Assembly: GCA_013364255.1 (NCBI GenBank)
Contig: CP054936.1
Span: 2,324,853 to 2,388,852 of the forward strand
Origin: Streptomyces seoulensis
GTDB taxonomy: Bacteria; Actinomycetota; Actinomycetes; Streptomycetales; Streptomycetaceae
Length of the DNA: 64,000 nt
Direction: 5' to 3'
Notes under the pieces: generated by a model
Database searches by the model: none
What the model saw: the letters and a program-made list of their open reading frames with translations, nothing else
Told to the model about the DNA's origin: nothing
Translations under genes and position numbers: made by a program
In this document: positions 9,037 through 17,317 of the stretch, in pieces
How the letters are laid out: every line of letters begins with the position of its first letter
How positions within the stretch are numbered: the stretch's first letter is position 1

Positions 9037-9579
9037 TCAGACGAGGTCCGGGGCCGGCGGGCGCAGCCGGGCTCTGATCACGCGGACCGCGGCCTCGGCG
9101 TTGTCGATGGTGATCGTGAACGTGTGGCCGTCCCACAGCCGCAGCACGATGCCCTCGCCGCGCCGTACGACGACGGCGGTGCCCTTCTCGGGCCGCCAGC
9201 GGTAGCCCCAGCCGCCCCAGTGCCGTGGGGTGACGTGCGGCGCGAACTCGGCGCCGGCGACCTGGGCGAGCGGGATCCGGCGGCGCGGCAGGCCGATGTG
9301 GCCGCAGCGCACCTCCAGGCACTCCCGGTCGACCTTCACCGCGACGTGCACGAAGGCGAGGGTGCCGAACAGGACCAGCAGTCCGGCCGCGATGCAGCCC
9401 ACCACGGACATCACCAGCGGCGCCAGGCCGGAGCTCCACGCGGAGTCGACGGCCAGTTCGATGCCGAGCGCCAGACAGGCGGCGCCGACGAGCGCCAGCA
9501 GCCACTGGAACCGGTTGGTGGCGCGGCCCGTCCACACCTCGGGGTGCGGGCCGCCGTCACTGCGGGGGTGGTCCCTCAT
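9037..9579 (-). CDS. Small membrane protein with PH-like C-terminal domain
   Basis: 180 residues. Two adjacent hydrophobic helices (about 24-45 and 52-76) form a membrane hairpin. The C-terminal half has the beta-rich pattern of bacterial PH-type domains (VKVDRECLEVRCG, then RRIPLAQVAGAEF, then GIVLRLWDGHTFTITID), as in actinobacterial DUF3093-like membrane proteins. A Trp-rich loop (RHWGGWGYRWRP) interrupts it. No enzymatic motif is present, and the role is unknown. Start at ATG 9579. Confidence 0.75.
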   Translation of the reverse strand: MRDHPRSDGGPHPEVWTGRATNRFQWLLALVGAACLALGIELAVDSAWSSGLAPLVMSVVGCIAAGLLVLFGTLAFVHVAVKVDRECLEVRCGHIGLPRRRIPLAQVAGAEFAPHVTPRHWGGWGYRWRPEKGTAVVVRRGEGIVLRLWDGHTFTITIDNAEAAVRVIRARLRPPAPDLV

Positions 9580-9635
9580 GCCAACGAGGTTACTAAGGTT
9601 TCGCCGCGCGGGTAGCGCGTCGCACACGAAGGGTG

Positions 9636-10421
9636 TCAGCGGGCGGGTGCGGCGGCCTGCACGAGCCGGCCCTCCGCGTAGGCGAGGGCCGGGGCGGGCA
9701 GCGCGCCCTCCCGTCCGTTGAGCAGCACCGTCACGGCGCCCCGGACCGGGGCGTCCGGCGCGGGCCGGGCGCCGATCCGGCGCAGCGCCTGCGCCGCGAC
9801 CGCGCCCGCCGAGCCGTGCAGGACCAGCGGCGGGCGGCCGGGCCGCCGCACGGCGGTCCGGATGCGTTCGGCGACCAGTTCGTAGTGGGTGCAGCCCAGG
9901 ACGACGGTCGTCACCTCGTCCGGGGTCAGCGCGGCGGCGGCGGCGACCGCCTCGTCGATCGCCGCCTGGTCCGCGTGCTCCACGGCCTCGGCCAGTCCCC
10001 AGCAAGGCACCTCGGCGACCGGCACGCCGTCGGCGAAGTCGCGGATCAGACCCCGCTGGTAGGGGCTGCCGGTGGTGGCGGGCGTGGCCCAGATGGCGAC
10101 GGGTCCGCCGCCGGCCGCGGCCGGTTTGATCGCGGGCACCGTGCCGATGACCGGCAGGTCCGGTTCGAGCAGGGCGCGCAGGGCGGTCAGCGCGTGCACG
10201 GTCGCGGTGTTGCAGCCGACGATCAGGGCCTCGGGGGCGTGCGCCGCGGCGGCCTCGGCGACGGCGACGGCGCGCGCGGTGAGGTCCTCCGTGGTACGCG
10301 GCCCCCAGGGCATGCCGGCCGGGTCGAGGGAGAGCACGAGATCTGCGTCGGGTCGCAGGCGCCGTACCGCGGCGGTGGCCGCCAGCAGCCCGATCCCGGA
10401 GTCCATGAGCGCGATCTTCAC
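9636..10421 (-). CDS. murI: Glutamate racemase-like Asp/Glu racemase family protein
   Basis: 261 residues, full length for the family. Both catalytic cysteines are present: Cys70 in VGCNTATV and Cys177 in LGCTHYELV. The N-terminal DSGIGL motif and the VPAIKPA motif (about 95-101) also match glutamate racemases, which supply D-glutamate for peptidoglycan. Odd points are the DSGIG in place of the commoner DSGVGG, and a location away from cell-wall genes. It may therefore be a second racemase of the family rather than the essential one. It is transcribed divergently from the glycosyltransferase with only 57 bases between them. Confidence 0.75.
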   Translation of the reverse strand: MKIALMDSGIGLLAATAAVRRLRPDADLVLSLDPAGMPWGPRTTEDLTARAVAVAEAAAAHAPEALIVGCNTATVHALTALRALLEPDLPVIGTVPAIKPAAAGGGPVAIWATPATTGSPYQRGLIRDFADGVPVAEVPCWGLAEAVEHADQAAIDEAVAAAAALTPDEVTTVVLGCTHYELVAERIRTAVRRPGRPPLVLHGSAGAVAAQALRRIGARPAPDAPVRGAVTVLLNGREGALPAPALAYAEGRLVQAAAPAR

Positions 10422-10478
10422 CCCGTAACGATAGACGATGCCCTCGAACGGGCCGCCCGGGTGGGGCAGACTGCGGGG

Positions 10479-11669
10479 GTGACCGTGATCGTGTGGATCG
10501 CCGTGGGATCACTCGCCGCCTGGCTGTGGCTGCTGCTCGGCCAGGGCTTCTTCTGGCGTACGGACGTCAGGCTGCCGCCGGGCGAGGAGCCGCCGCCGGA
10601 CGGCTGGCCGGACGTGTGCGTCGTGGTGCCCGCGCGCGACGAGGCGGCCGTGCTCGGCGAGAGCCTGCCGTCGCTGCTCGCCCAGGACTACCCCGGGCGG
10701 GCGGAGGTCTTCCTGATCGACGACGGCAGCACGGACGGCACCGGGGAGCTGGCCCGCGCGCTGGGGCGGCGCGGCGCGGGGCCGGCGCTGACCGTGGCCT
10801 CGCCGGGCGAGCCGCCCGCCGGCTGGACCGGCAAGCTGTGGGCCGTGCGCCACGGCATCGCCCTGGCCCGCGCGCGGGACCCCGAGTACCTGCTGCTGAC
10901 GGACGCCGACATCGCGCACGCCCCCGACAGCCTGCGCCGGCTGGTCGCGGCGGCGCGCGGCGGCGGCTTCGACGTGGTGTCGCAGATGGCCCGGCTGCGG
11001 GTTCAGACACCGTGGGAGCGGCTGGTCGTGCCGGCCTTCGTCTATTTCTTCGCGCAGCTGTACCCGTTCCGCCGGATCGGCCGCCGGGGCGGGCGGACGG
11101 CGGCGGCCGCGGGCGGCTGCGTGCTGCTGCGCGCCGAGGCCGCCGAACGGGCCCGGATCCCGGACGCGATCCGGCACGCGGTGATCGACGACGTGGCGCT
11201 CGCGCGTGCGGTCAAGGGCGGCGGCGGGCACATCTGGCTGGGGCTGGCCGACCGGGTGGACAGCGTGCGTCCGTACCCGCGGCTGGGCGACCTGTGGCGG
11301 ATGGTGGCGCGCAGCGCCTACGCGCAGCTGCGGCACAACCCGCTGCTGCTGGCCGGCACGGTCGCCGGGCTGGCGCTGGTGTACCTGGCGCCGCCGGTGA
11401 CGCTGGCGGTGGGCCTGGCGGACCCGGCGGCGGGCGGCGCGGCGGCGGCCGTCGCCGGCGGCGCGGCCTGGCTGGTGATGGCGGCGACCTACGTGCCGAT
11501 GCTGCGCTACTACCGCCAGCCGCTGTGGCTCGCCCCGCTGCTGCCGTTCACCGCGTTCCTGTACCTGCTGATGACGGTGGACTCGGCGGTGCTGCACTAC
11601 CGGGGCCGGGGCGCGGCCTGGAAGGGCCGCACCTACGCGCGCCCGGACGCGCTGCCCGAGGAGGGCTGA
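10479..11669 (+). CDS. HpnB-like family 2 glycosyltransferase, membrane-bound
   Basis: 396 residues. An N-terminal membrane helix precedes a GT-A domain with PARDEA, DDGSTDGT, GWTGKLWAVRHG and the LTDADIAHAP motif, the last containing the Asp residues that bind nucleotide sugar and metal. The C-terminal part has three to four membrane helices. GWTGKLWA plus DADIAHAPD is the pattern of hopanoid-associated glycosyltransferase HpnB. No other hopanoid gene lies in the window, so the acceptor is uncertain. GTG 10479 is chosen because it directly precedes the signal-anchor helix; the frame upstream is antisense to the racemase. Confidence 0.8.
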   Translation: MTVIVWIAVGSLAAWLWLLLGQGFFWRTDVRLPPGEEPPPDGWPDVCVVVPARDEAAVLGESLPSLLAQDYPGRAEVFLIDDGSTDGTGELARALGRRGAGPALTVASPGEPPAGWTGKLWAVRHGIALARARDPEYLLLTDADIAHAPDSLRRLVAAARGGGFDVVSQMARLRVQTPWERLVVPAFVYFFAQLYPFRRIGRRGGRTAAAAGGCVLLRAEAAERARIPDAIRHAVIDDVALARAVKGGGGHIWLGLADRVDSVRPYPRLGDLWRMVARSAYAQLRHNPLLLAGTVAGLALVYLAPPVTLAVGLADPAAGGAAAAVAGGAAWLVMAATYVPMLRYYRQPLWLAPLLPFTAFLYLLMTVDSAVLHYRGRGAAWKGRTYARPDALPEEG

Positions 11670-11690
11670 GGAGGCCGGGCGCGCGGTTGC

Positions 11691-13061
11691 TCACTTGCGG
11701 CCCGGGGTCCACCGCATGCCCCAGCCGTAGACCTGGTCGACGGTGCGCTGCGGGCTCACCCCGCGCTGGGGCACCAGGTAGCGGGCCTCGCGCTGGACGA
11801 CCAGGTCGCCTCCGGTGTTGGTGATCAGAGCGAGCGCGCACACCGTCGAGGGCACGGTGCACTCGTCGAGGGAGAAGTCGACCGGTGCGCCGTGCTGGGG
11901 CTGGAGAGTGACCGTGGCGTGCAGGTCGGCGAAGGAGCGGGCGCCTTCGTAGACGGTGACGAAGACGAGGATGCGCCGGAAGTCGTTCCTGCGGTCGAGG
12001 TTGACGGTGAGGTTCTCGCCGGCGGCCACGGCTCCGGTGCGGTCGTCGCCGTCGAGCTGGATGTAGGGCGGCCGGTGCAGGGAGCCGAAGGCGTTGCCGA
12101 GGGCCTGGACGACGCCCTTGCGGCCGTCCGTCAGTTCGTACAGGGCGCACAGGTCGAGGTCGAGGTCCAAGTGGGTGGCGAAGGCCCGCCCGCGCTTGCC
12201 GGCCCAGCCGGAGAACTGTTTGCGCACCTGCCAGTTGAGGTTCACGCGCAGGGCGCCGGAGGTGCCGCCCTGCTTGGCCAGCGACACCGCGGGGGCCGCC
12301 TTGGTGAGCGTCACCTTGGTGAGGCGGACCGGTGCGGCGGCGGGCGGCGGCGGCGTCACCGGGTGCGCGGCGGGCGGCGGCAGGGGCACGGGCGCTCCGG
12401 TGGGCGGGGGCGCGGTGGGCAGGGGGGCGCGGGGCGGGGCGGCGGGCGGCGCCGGGGTGCGGGCGGCGGTGGGCTCGGGGGGCGTGGGCCGGTCCGGGTG
12501 CGGGGCGGGGCCGGCGAGCGGCGGCGTGTGCCGCGGTTCGTCGACGGTGATGCCGTAGTCGGTGGCCAGGCCCGCCAGGCCGCTGCGGTAGCCCTGGCCG
12601 ACGGCCCGGAACTTCCAGCCGCCCTGGCGGCGGTAGAACTCGCCCAGGACGAAGGCGGTCTCCACACTCGCGCCGGCGCTGTCGAAGCGGGCGGCCACCG
12701 TGTCCCGGGCCGCGTCGCGCACCTCGACGTACAGGTCCGGCACTTGGCCGAAGGCGCCGCCGTCGGCCGACGCGGCGAGCACCACGCGGTCGACGGCGGG
12801 CTCCACGCGCGCGAGGTCGACGAGGAGGGTGTCGGTCGCGAGGCCGCCGGCCTCCCGCTTGCCCTCGTGCCGGACGGCGCCGGAGGTGTGCGCGGGCTGG
12901 TTGTAGAAGACGAAGTCGGCGTCGGAGCGCACCCTGCCGCTCGCCGCCAGCAGCAGCGCGGAGGCGTCCACGTCGGGGACGCCCGGACCGGAGCGCCGGC
13001 CCACCTCGACCCGCAGGGCCGTGGCCGGCACCTGCGTGTTGGACCCCTTCGACATCGACAT
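11691..13061 (-). CDS. TerD domain fused to a TerA-like domain
   Basis: 456 residues. Residues about 1-190 form a TerD domain: an SKGSNTQV start, [21 protein letters not shown], and the calcium-site pattern of acidic residues. A linker of about 100 residues rich in Pro, Ala and Thr follows. The last 200 residues ([45 protein letters not shown]) resemble the TerA/TerD-like tellurium-resistance fold. Such proteins bind calcium and associate with membranes in stress responses; their biochemical role is not settled. The start at ATG 13061 has a GAGGGGG ribosome site; a second ATG lies two codons in. It stands alone, without other ter genes nearby. Confidence 0.82.
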   Translation of the reverse strand: MSMSKGSNTQVPATALRVEVGRRSGPGVPDVDASALLLAASGRVRSDADFVFYNQPAHTSGAVRHEGKREAGGLATDTLLVDLARVEPAVDRVVLAASADGGAFGQVPDLYVEVRDAARDTVAARFDSAGASVETAFVLGEFYRRQGGWKFRAVGQGYRSGLAGLATDYGITVDEPRHTPPLAGPAPHPDRPTPPEPTAARTPAPPAAPPRAPLPTAPPPTGAPVPLPPPAAHPVTPPPPAAAPVRLTKVTLTKAAPAVSLAKQGGTSGALRVNLNWQVRKQFSGWAGKRGRAFATHLDLDLDLCALYELTDGRKGVVQALGNAFGSLHRPPYIQLDGDDRTGAVAAGENLTVNLDRRNDFRRILVFVTVYEGARSFADLHATVTLQPQHGAPVDFSLDECTVPSTVCALALITNTGGDLVVQREARYLVPQRGVSPQRTVDQVYGWGMRWTPGRK

Positions 13062-13375
13062 GTCCGCCCCCCTCACGTGTGGCGCCGGGCCGTGTCCCGG
13101 CGGTACGGCCGCCGGCGGACCGTCGGCCCGCTCGGCACCCAGTCTGCTCCCCGGGCGGACCCGACGCGCCGCGCCCCCCGCGAGGAGCAGTGGAACACGT
13201 GTGTCGGACCGCCGGTAACCCCCCAGAAACCCGCCTTTTACCAGCCGAAGGGCTTCCGTGGTGCCCCTTTTTGTCAAGTTCGCTCGCATTGGGGATCCCG
13301 CGTCACCGCGGACACGGAAAACAACCCTCTTATCGGTCTCCCCAACCAGCACATCGTGGGCTTAACTTATGTGCC
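13062..13375. other. Divergent intergenic region between the TerD-like gene and the Pro/Gln/Tyr-rich gene
   Basis: Noncoding, locally lower in G+C than its surroundings near 13230-13370. An ACACGTGT palindrome lies at 13195-13202. Close to the rightward gene, TAACTT at 13363-13368 is a possible -10 box seven bases before the ATG, which would make that transcript leaderless; I see no good -35 for it. Confidence 0.35.
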
Positions 13376-13813
13376 ATGACCTCCCCCCGCTCCACTTATG
13401 GTGGCGGCTACTATTCCGCCTCCTTCCCGGACACCCCGATCTACGACTCGCTCGTCGCCGAGCGCGGCACGCCGCAGATCGCCCCGATCCGGGTCCCCGC
13501 GCCGTACGACACGGGAAGTCACCTTCCCGCGCTCCCCTCGGCACTGCCCGCCCTCCCGGCGGCCCCGTCGCAGCCCCAGGCGTACTACGGCTACCCGCAG
13601 GCGCAGCAGCCCGCTCCGCTGCACCAGGCGCCCACGGCCTACATCCCGCAGCAGGCCTCGGTCCCGCGCGGCTACCCCGGCCCGCAGCAGCCGATGCCGC
13701 CGCGCCCGATGGCCAACGGCACCGGCTACGAGGCCATGCGCCCCGCCGCTCCCCGGCCCGCCGCGGCGCCGTACCAGGACCCGTACAACAACCAGCAGTA
13801 CCGCGGCTACTGA
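13376..13813 (+). CDS. Small Pro/Gln/Tyr-rich protein, streptomycete-specific family
   Basis: 145 residues. The first 40 residues are ordered-looking (STYGGGYYSASFPDTPIYDSL, AERGTPQIAPIRVPAPYD), the rest is low-complexity with repeated Pro, Gln, Ala and Tyr (YYGYPQAQQPAP, YPGPQQPMPPRP, QDPYNNQQYRGY). There is no signal peptide or membrane segment. It resembles a short family (DUF6643-like) that I associate with streptomycete genomes, with no known function. A strong hairpin terminator follows. The composition suggests an intrinsically disordered protein. The start is fixed by ATG 13376; the frame upstream lacks the codon bias. Confidence 0.75.
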   Translation: MTSPRSTYGGGYYSASFPDTPIYDSLVAERGTPQIAPIRVPAPYDTGSHLPALPSALPALPAAPSQPQAYYGYPQAQQPAPLHQAPTAYIPQQASVPRGYPGPQQPMPPRPMANGTGYEAMRPAAPRPAAAPYQDPYNNQQYRGY

Positions 13814-13897
13814 TCGGCTTCCCGGCCGGGCGCCGATCGACCACGGGGGACACGGGGGAAGGGCCGTCGCCCGACGCCGGGAGCCGCACCTTCGCGC

Positions 13898-13931
13898 AGG
13901 CCGCCGCCGGGCAGTAGCCCGGCGGCGGCCT
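13898..13931 (+). terminator. Strong hairpin terminator after the Pro/Gln/Tyr-rich gene
   Basis: Perfect 15-bp inverted repeat (AGGCCGCCGCCGGGC / GCCCGGCGGCGGCCT) with a four-base AGTA loop, followed by TTCGT. It lies 85 bases beyond the stop codon. The remaining gene-free sequence 13814-14119 shows nothing else. Confidence 0.8.
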
Positions 13932-14119
13932 TCGTCCGTCCGTCGTCCACCGGGAACACCGGGAACCCCGGGGCGGGGTCCGGTCGTTGGGGTGCGTGAG
14001 AGGCCGGTGCGGGTCGCGGCCGAAGGGGACGTCGCTCTCAGTCGCTGTCCCTTCGGCCCGGCTCGCGGCGCACCGGCCGCGCCGCGCGGGACGACGGAGC
14101 GGGAAGGCGGTGGTGGAGG

Positions 14120-14725
14120 GTGCGCGTCATCGGCGGACTGTGGCGCTGGCGGCACAACCCGCTGCGCCGGACGACCGATCTGGTCGAGTGCTGGGTGGCG
14201 TTGACCGCCCTGCTGCTGATCCTGGTCGCCGCCCCGGTGGCCGGGTCCCTCGCCGGCTCCGCCGCCCAGAACGCCCTCCAGCGGTCGGTGCGCGAGCAGC
14301 ACCGGACCCGGCACCTGGTGCGGGCCACCGTGGTGGCGAGGACGACCGGCGAAGTGCCGCGGCCGGACCCGGAAATCACCTCGGGGCGGACGGTGCGCAT
14401 CCGGGTCGTCGCCGACTGGACCGCCCCGGACGGCACCAGGCGGCACGGCCCGGTGGCGACGAACCTGAGGAAGCCGCACCCCGGCGACCGCTTCGCGCTG
14501 TGGACCGACGGGCACGGCCGGACGGTGGGCCGGCCGCTGGACTCCGGCACGGCCACCGCGCACGCCGTCCTGGCCGGCCTCGGCACGGCCATGGTGGCCG
14601 CCGCGGCGGTGGAGAGCGTACGCAGACTGATCCTCTGGCGGCTGGTCCGCCGCCGCTACGCGCGCTGGGACCAGGCGTGGGACCGCGCCGGACCGGACTG
14701 GGGCCGCGCCGGCGCCGACAGCTGA
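14120..14725 (+). CDS. Rv1733c-like two-helix membrane protein (copy 1)
   Basis: 201 residues. A basic N-terminus WRWRHNPLRRTTDLVECW leads into a membrane helix (about 26-50). A roughly 90-residue extracytoplasmic domain with RVVADWTAPDGTRRHG follows, then a second helix (about 148-172) and a basic/aromatic tail with RYARWDQAW. This is the layout of the actinobacterial Rv1733c family, whose function is unknown. A related gene lies at 32362-32934 with the same RRNPLRRTxDxVExW opening. GTG 14120 has GGAAGG 12 bases ahead and GGAGG directly against it; a slightly later start is possible. Confidence 0.75.
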   Translation: MRVIGGLWRWRHNPLRRTTDLVECWVALTALLLILVAAPVAGSLAGSAAQNALQRSVREQHRTRHLVRATVVARTTGEVPRPDPEITSGRTVRIRVVADWTAPDGTRRHGPVATNLRKPHPGDRFALWTDGHGRTVGRPLDSGTATAHAVLAGLGTAMVAAAAVESVRRLILWRLVRRRYARWDQAWDRAGPDWGRAGADS

Positions 14726-14875
14726 CCGCCTTGCGGCTCCGGTCAACCGATCGACCGCGCTCACGCTACGGTGGACCGGCCGGCGCGTCGGACACGACAG
14801 GCGCACGAGCGCACCGCGGCGGCGCGCCGCGACGGCGAACGAGCCATCAGCACGAGGTGGGGGCACAGCAACGCC

Positions 14876-17317
14876 ATGGCACAGGGCACGGTCCAGGTGA
14901 CGCACACCGGCACATCGCGGTGGCGGCGCCGCACGGGTGAGTACGCATCGCTCGCCGCCGCCCTGGAGGCCGCGGCGGACGGCGACGTCCTCACCGTCGC
15001 CCCCGGCACCTACCGCGAGAACCTCGTCGTCCAGCGGGCGGTGACCCTGCGCGGCCCGGAGGGCTCCCCCGGTTCGGTGCGGATCGCGCCCGCGGACGGG
15101 GTGCCCCTGACCGTGCGCGCCTCGGCGGTGGTGCAGGACCTGCATGTGGAGGGCCAGGACGCCACCGCGCCCGCGCTGCTGGTCGAGGAGGGCGCGCCGG
15201 AGCTGCGGGACGTGCGGATCGTGACCCGCTCCGCGTCCGGCATCGAGGTGCGCACCGGCGCCCGGCCCACCGTGCGGCGCTGCACGGTGGACAATCCGGC
15301 CGGCGTCGGCATCGCGGTGCTCGACGGCGGCGGCGGGGTGTTCGAGGAGTGCGAGATCGTGGCGGCCGGGCAGTCGGGCGTGGCCGTACGCGGCGGCGCC
15401 CACCCCCGCCTCGAACGCTGCCGGGTACACCACGCCTCGGGCGCCGGGATCACCGTGACCGGCGACAACTCCGCCCTGGAGGCGGTGGGGTGCGAGATCT
15501 ACGAGGTGCGGGGCAGCGGTCTGCAGATCACCGGGCGGGGCACCGCCCACCTCACCGACTGCGAGGTGCACCGCACCACCGCCGACGGCGTCACCCTCGA
15601 CACGGACGCCGTCCTGACCCTCGCCGACTGCCGCATCCACGACATCCCGGAGAACGCGGTGGACCTCCGCTCGCGTTCGGTGCTGACCCTGACCCGGAGC
15701 ACCGTGCAGCGGTTCGGGCGCAACGGCCTGTCGGTGTGGGACCCGGGCACCCGCGTGGACGCCAACCAGTGCGAGATCTCCGACAGCACGGGCGACTACC
15801 CGGCCGTGTGGGTCAGCGACGGAGCCACCGCCGTCCTCGACTCCTGCCGGGTGCACGACGTGCCGGACGCGCTCTTCGTCCTGGACCGCGGATCGCGCGC
15901 GGACGTCGTCGACAGCGATCTGTCCCAGGTGCGCAACACGGCGGTCTCGGTGAGCGACGGGGCCACCGCGCAACTCGACGACTGCCGGATCAAGGAGGCG
16001 GCCACCGGCGCCTGGTTCCGCGACCACGGCAGCGGCGGCACGCTCGCCAACTGCACCGTGGACGGCGCCCAGACCGGCGTGATCGTCACCAAGGGCGCCG
16101 ACCCGACCATCGAGCGCTGCACGGTCGTCTCCCCCGCCGAGGCCGGGTTCTACGTCTCCGCCGGGGGCCGCGGCAGCTTCCTGGGCTGCCGGGTCACGGA
16201 CAGCGGCGGCTACGGCTTCCATGTGATCGACGGGTGCCGCACCACGCTGCGCAAGTGCCGCACCGAGCGGTGCGCGCGCGGCGGCTTCGAGTTCGCCGAC
16301 GGCGGTGCGCAGACGGCCGGTTCGGGTCCCGTGGTCGAGGACTGCACGAGCGACGGGAGCGGGGGCGTACGCCCACCGGCGGCCCCGGAGACGGCCGTGC
16401 AGTCGGCGAGTCCGTCGCCCGGGCTGCTGGGCGCGGTCCCCGGACAGCGCGCCACCGAGCCGGACCCCGTGCGCGACGCGCCGGCGCCCGAGCCGGAGCG
16501 GACCGAGCGCAGCGCGAAGGACGTGCTGGGCGAACTGGACGCGCTGGTGGGCCTGGACAGCGTGAAACGGGAGGTGCGCGCCCTCACCGACATGATCGAG
16601 GTGGGCCGGCGGCGGCAGCGGGCGGGGCTCAAGGCCGCCTCGGTCAAGCGGCACCTGGTCTTCACCGGCTCACCGGGCACCGGCAAGACGACCGTCGCCC
16701 GCCTGTACGGCGAGATCCTGGCCTCGCTCGGAGTGCTGGAGAAGGGCCATCTCGTGGAGGTGTCCCGGGTCGACCTGGTCGGCGAGCACATCGGCTCCAC
16801 CGCGATCCGTACCCAGGAGGCGTTCGAACGGGCGCGCGGCGGCGTGCTGTTCGTCGACGAGGCGTACGCGCTCTCGCCCGAGGACGCCGGGCGCGACTTC
16901 GGCAAGGAGGCCATCGACACGCTGGTGAAGCTGATGGAGGACCACCGCGACGCGGTGGTGGTGATCGTGGCCGGCTACACCGCCGAGATGGAGCGCTTCC
17001 TGTCCGTCAACCCGGGTGTGGCCTCGCGTTTCTCCCGCACCATCACCTTCCGCGACTACGGCCCCGAGGAGTTGCTGCGGATCGTGGAGCAGCAGGCCGA
17101 GGAGCACGAGTACCGGCTCGCCCCGGGCGCCGAGCAGGCGCTGCTCGGGTATTTCACGGCGCTGCCGAAGGGTGCCGCGTTCGGCAACGGGCGCAGTGCG
17201 CGGCAGACGTTCGAGGCGATGGTGGAGCGGCACGCGGGCCGGGTCGCCCAGTTCGCCGATCCCAGCACCGACGATCTGACCCTGCTCTACCCGGAGGACC
17301 TGCCGGCGTTGCCCTGA
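14876..17317 (+). CDS. Parallel beta-helix repeat domain fused to a CbxX/EccA-type AAA+ ATPase
   Basis: 813 residues. Residues about 20-500 are right-handed beta-helix repeats of the pectate-lyase-like kind: many 22-24-residue rungs with the pattern GIxVxxGAxPxxxxCxV, and a cysteine at regular rung positions. A disordered Pro-rich linker (about 500-540) follows. The C-terminus is an AAA+ module with Walker [10 protein letters not shown] (about 597-605), Walker [13 protein letters not shown] (about 655-666) and SRFSRTITF. That module resembles the CbxX/CfqX family, which includes the type VII secretion ATPase EccA. ATG 14876 has a GAGGTGGGGG ribosome site. The 3' end overlaps the converging hydrolase gene by 31 bases. 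The combined role is unknown. Confidence 0.85.
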   Translation: MAQGTVQVTHTGTSRWRRRTGEYASLAAALEAAADGDVLTVAPGTYRENLVVQRAVTLRGPEGSPGSVRIAPADGVPLTVRASAVVQDLHVEGQDATAPALLVEEGAPELRDVRIVTRSASGIEVRTGARPTVRRCTVDNPAGVGIAVLDGGGGVFEECEIVAAGQSGVAVRGGAHPRLERCRVHHASGAGITVTGDNSALEAVGCEIYEVRGSGLQITGRGTAHLTDCEVHRTTADGVTLDTDAVLTLADCRIHDIPENAVDLRSRSVLTLTRSTVQRFGRNGLSVWDPGTRVDANQCEISDSTGDYPAVWVSDGATAVLDSCRVHDVPDALFVLDRGSRADVVDSDLSQVRNTAVSVSDGATAQLDDCRIKEAATGAWFRDHGSGGTLANCTVDGAQTGVIVTKGADPTIERCTVVSPAEAGFYVSAGGRGSFLGCRVTDSGGYGFHVIDGCRTTLRKCRTERCARGGFEFADGGAQTAGSGPVVEDCTSDGSGGVRPPAAPETAVQSASPSPGLLGAVPGQRATEPDPVRDAPAPEPERTERSAKDVLGELDALVGLDSVKREVRALTDMIEVGRRRQRAGLKAASVKRHLVFTGSPGTGKTTVARLYGEILASLGVLEKGHLVEVSRVDLVGEHIGSTAIRTQEAFERARGGVLFVDEAYALSPEDAGRDFGKEAIDTLVKLMEDHRDAVVVIVAGYTAEMERFLSVNPGVASRFSRTITFRDYGPEELLRIVEQQAEEHEYRLAPGAEQALLGYFTALPKGAAFGNGRSARQTFEAMVERHAGRVAQFADPSTDDLTLLYPEDLPALP

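Noticed and set aside
13367..16654. Minus-strand open frame of 1095 codons across the beta-helix/AAA+ gene
   Set aside because: It runs across several genes on the other strand and has no family motif; the real genes on plus have starts, ribosome sites and domains.
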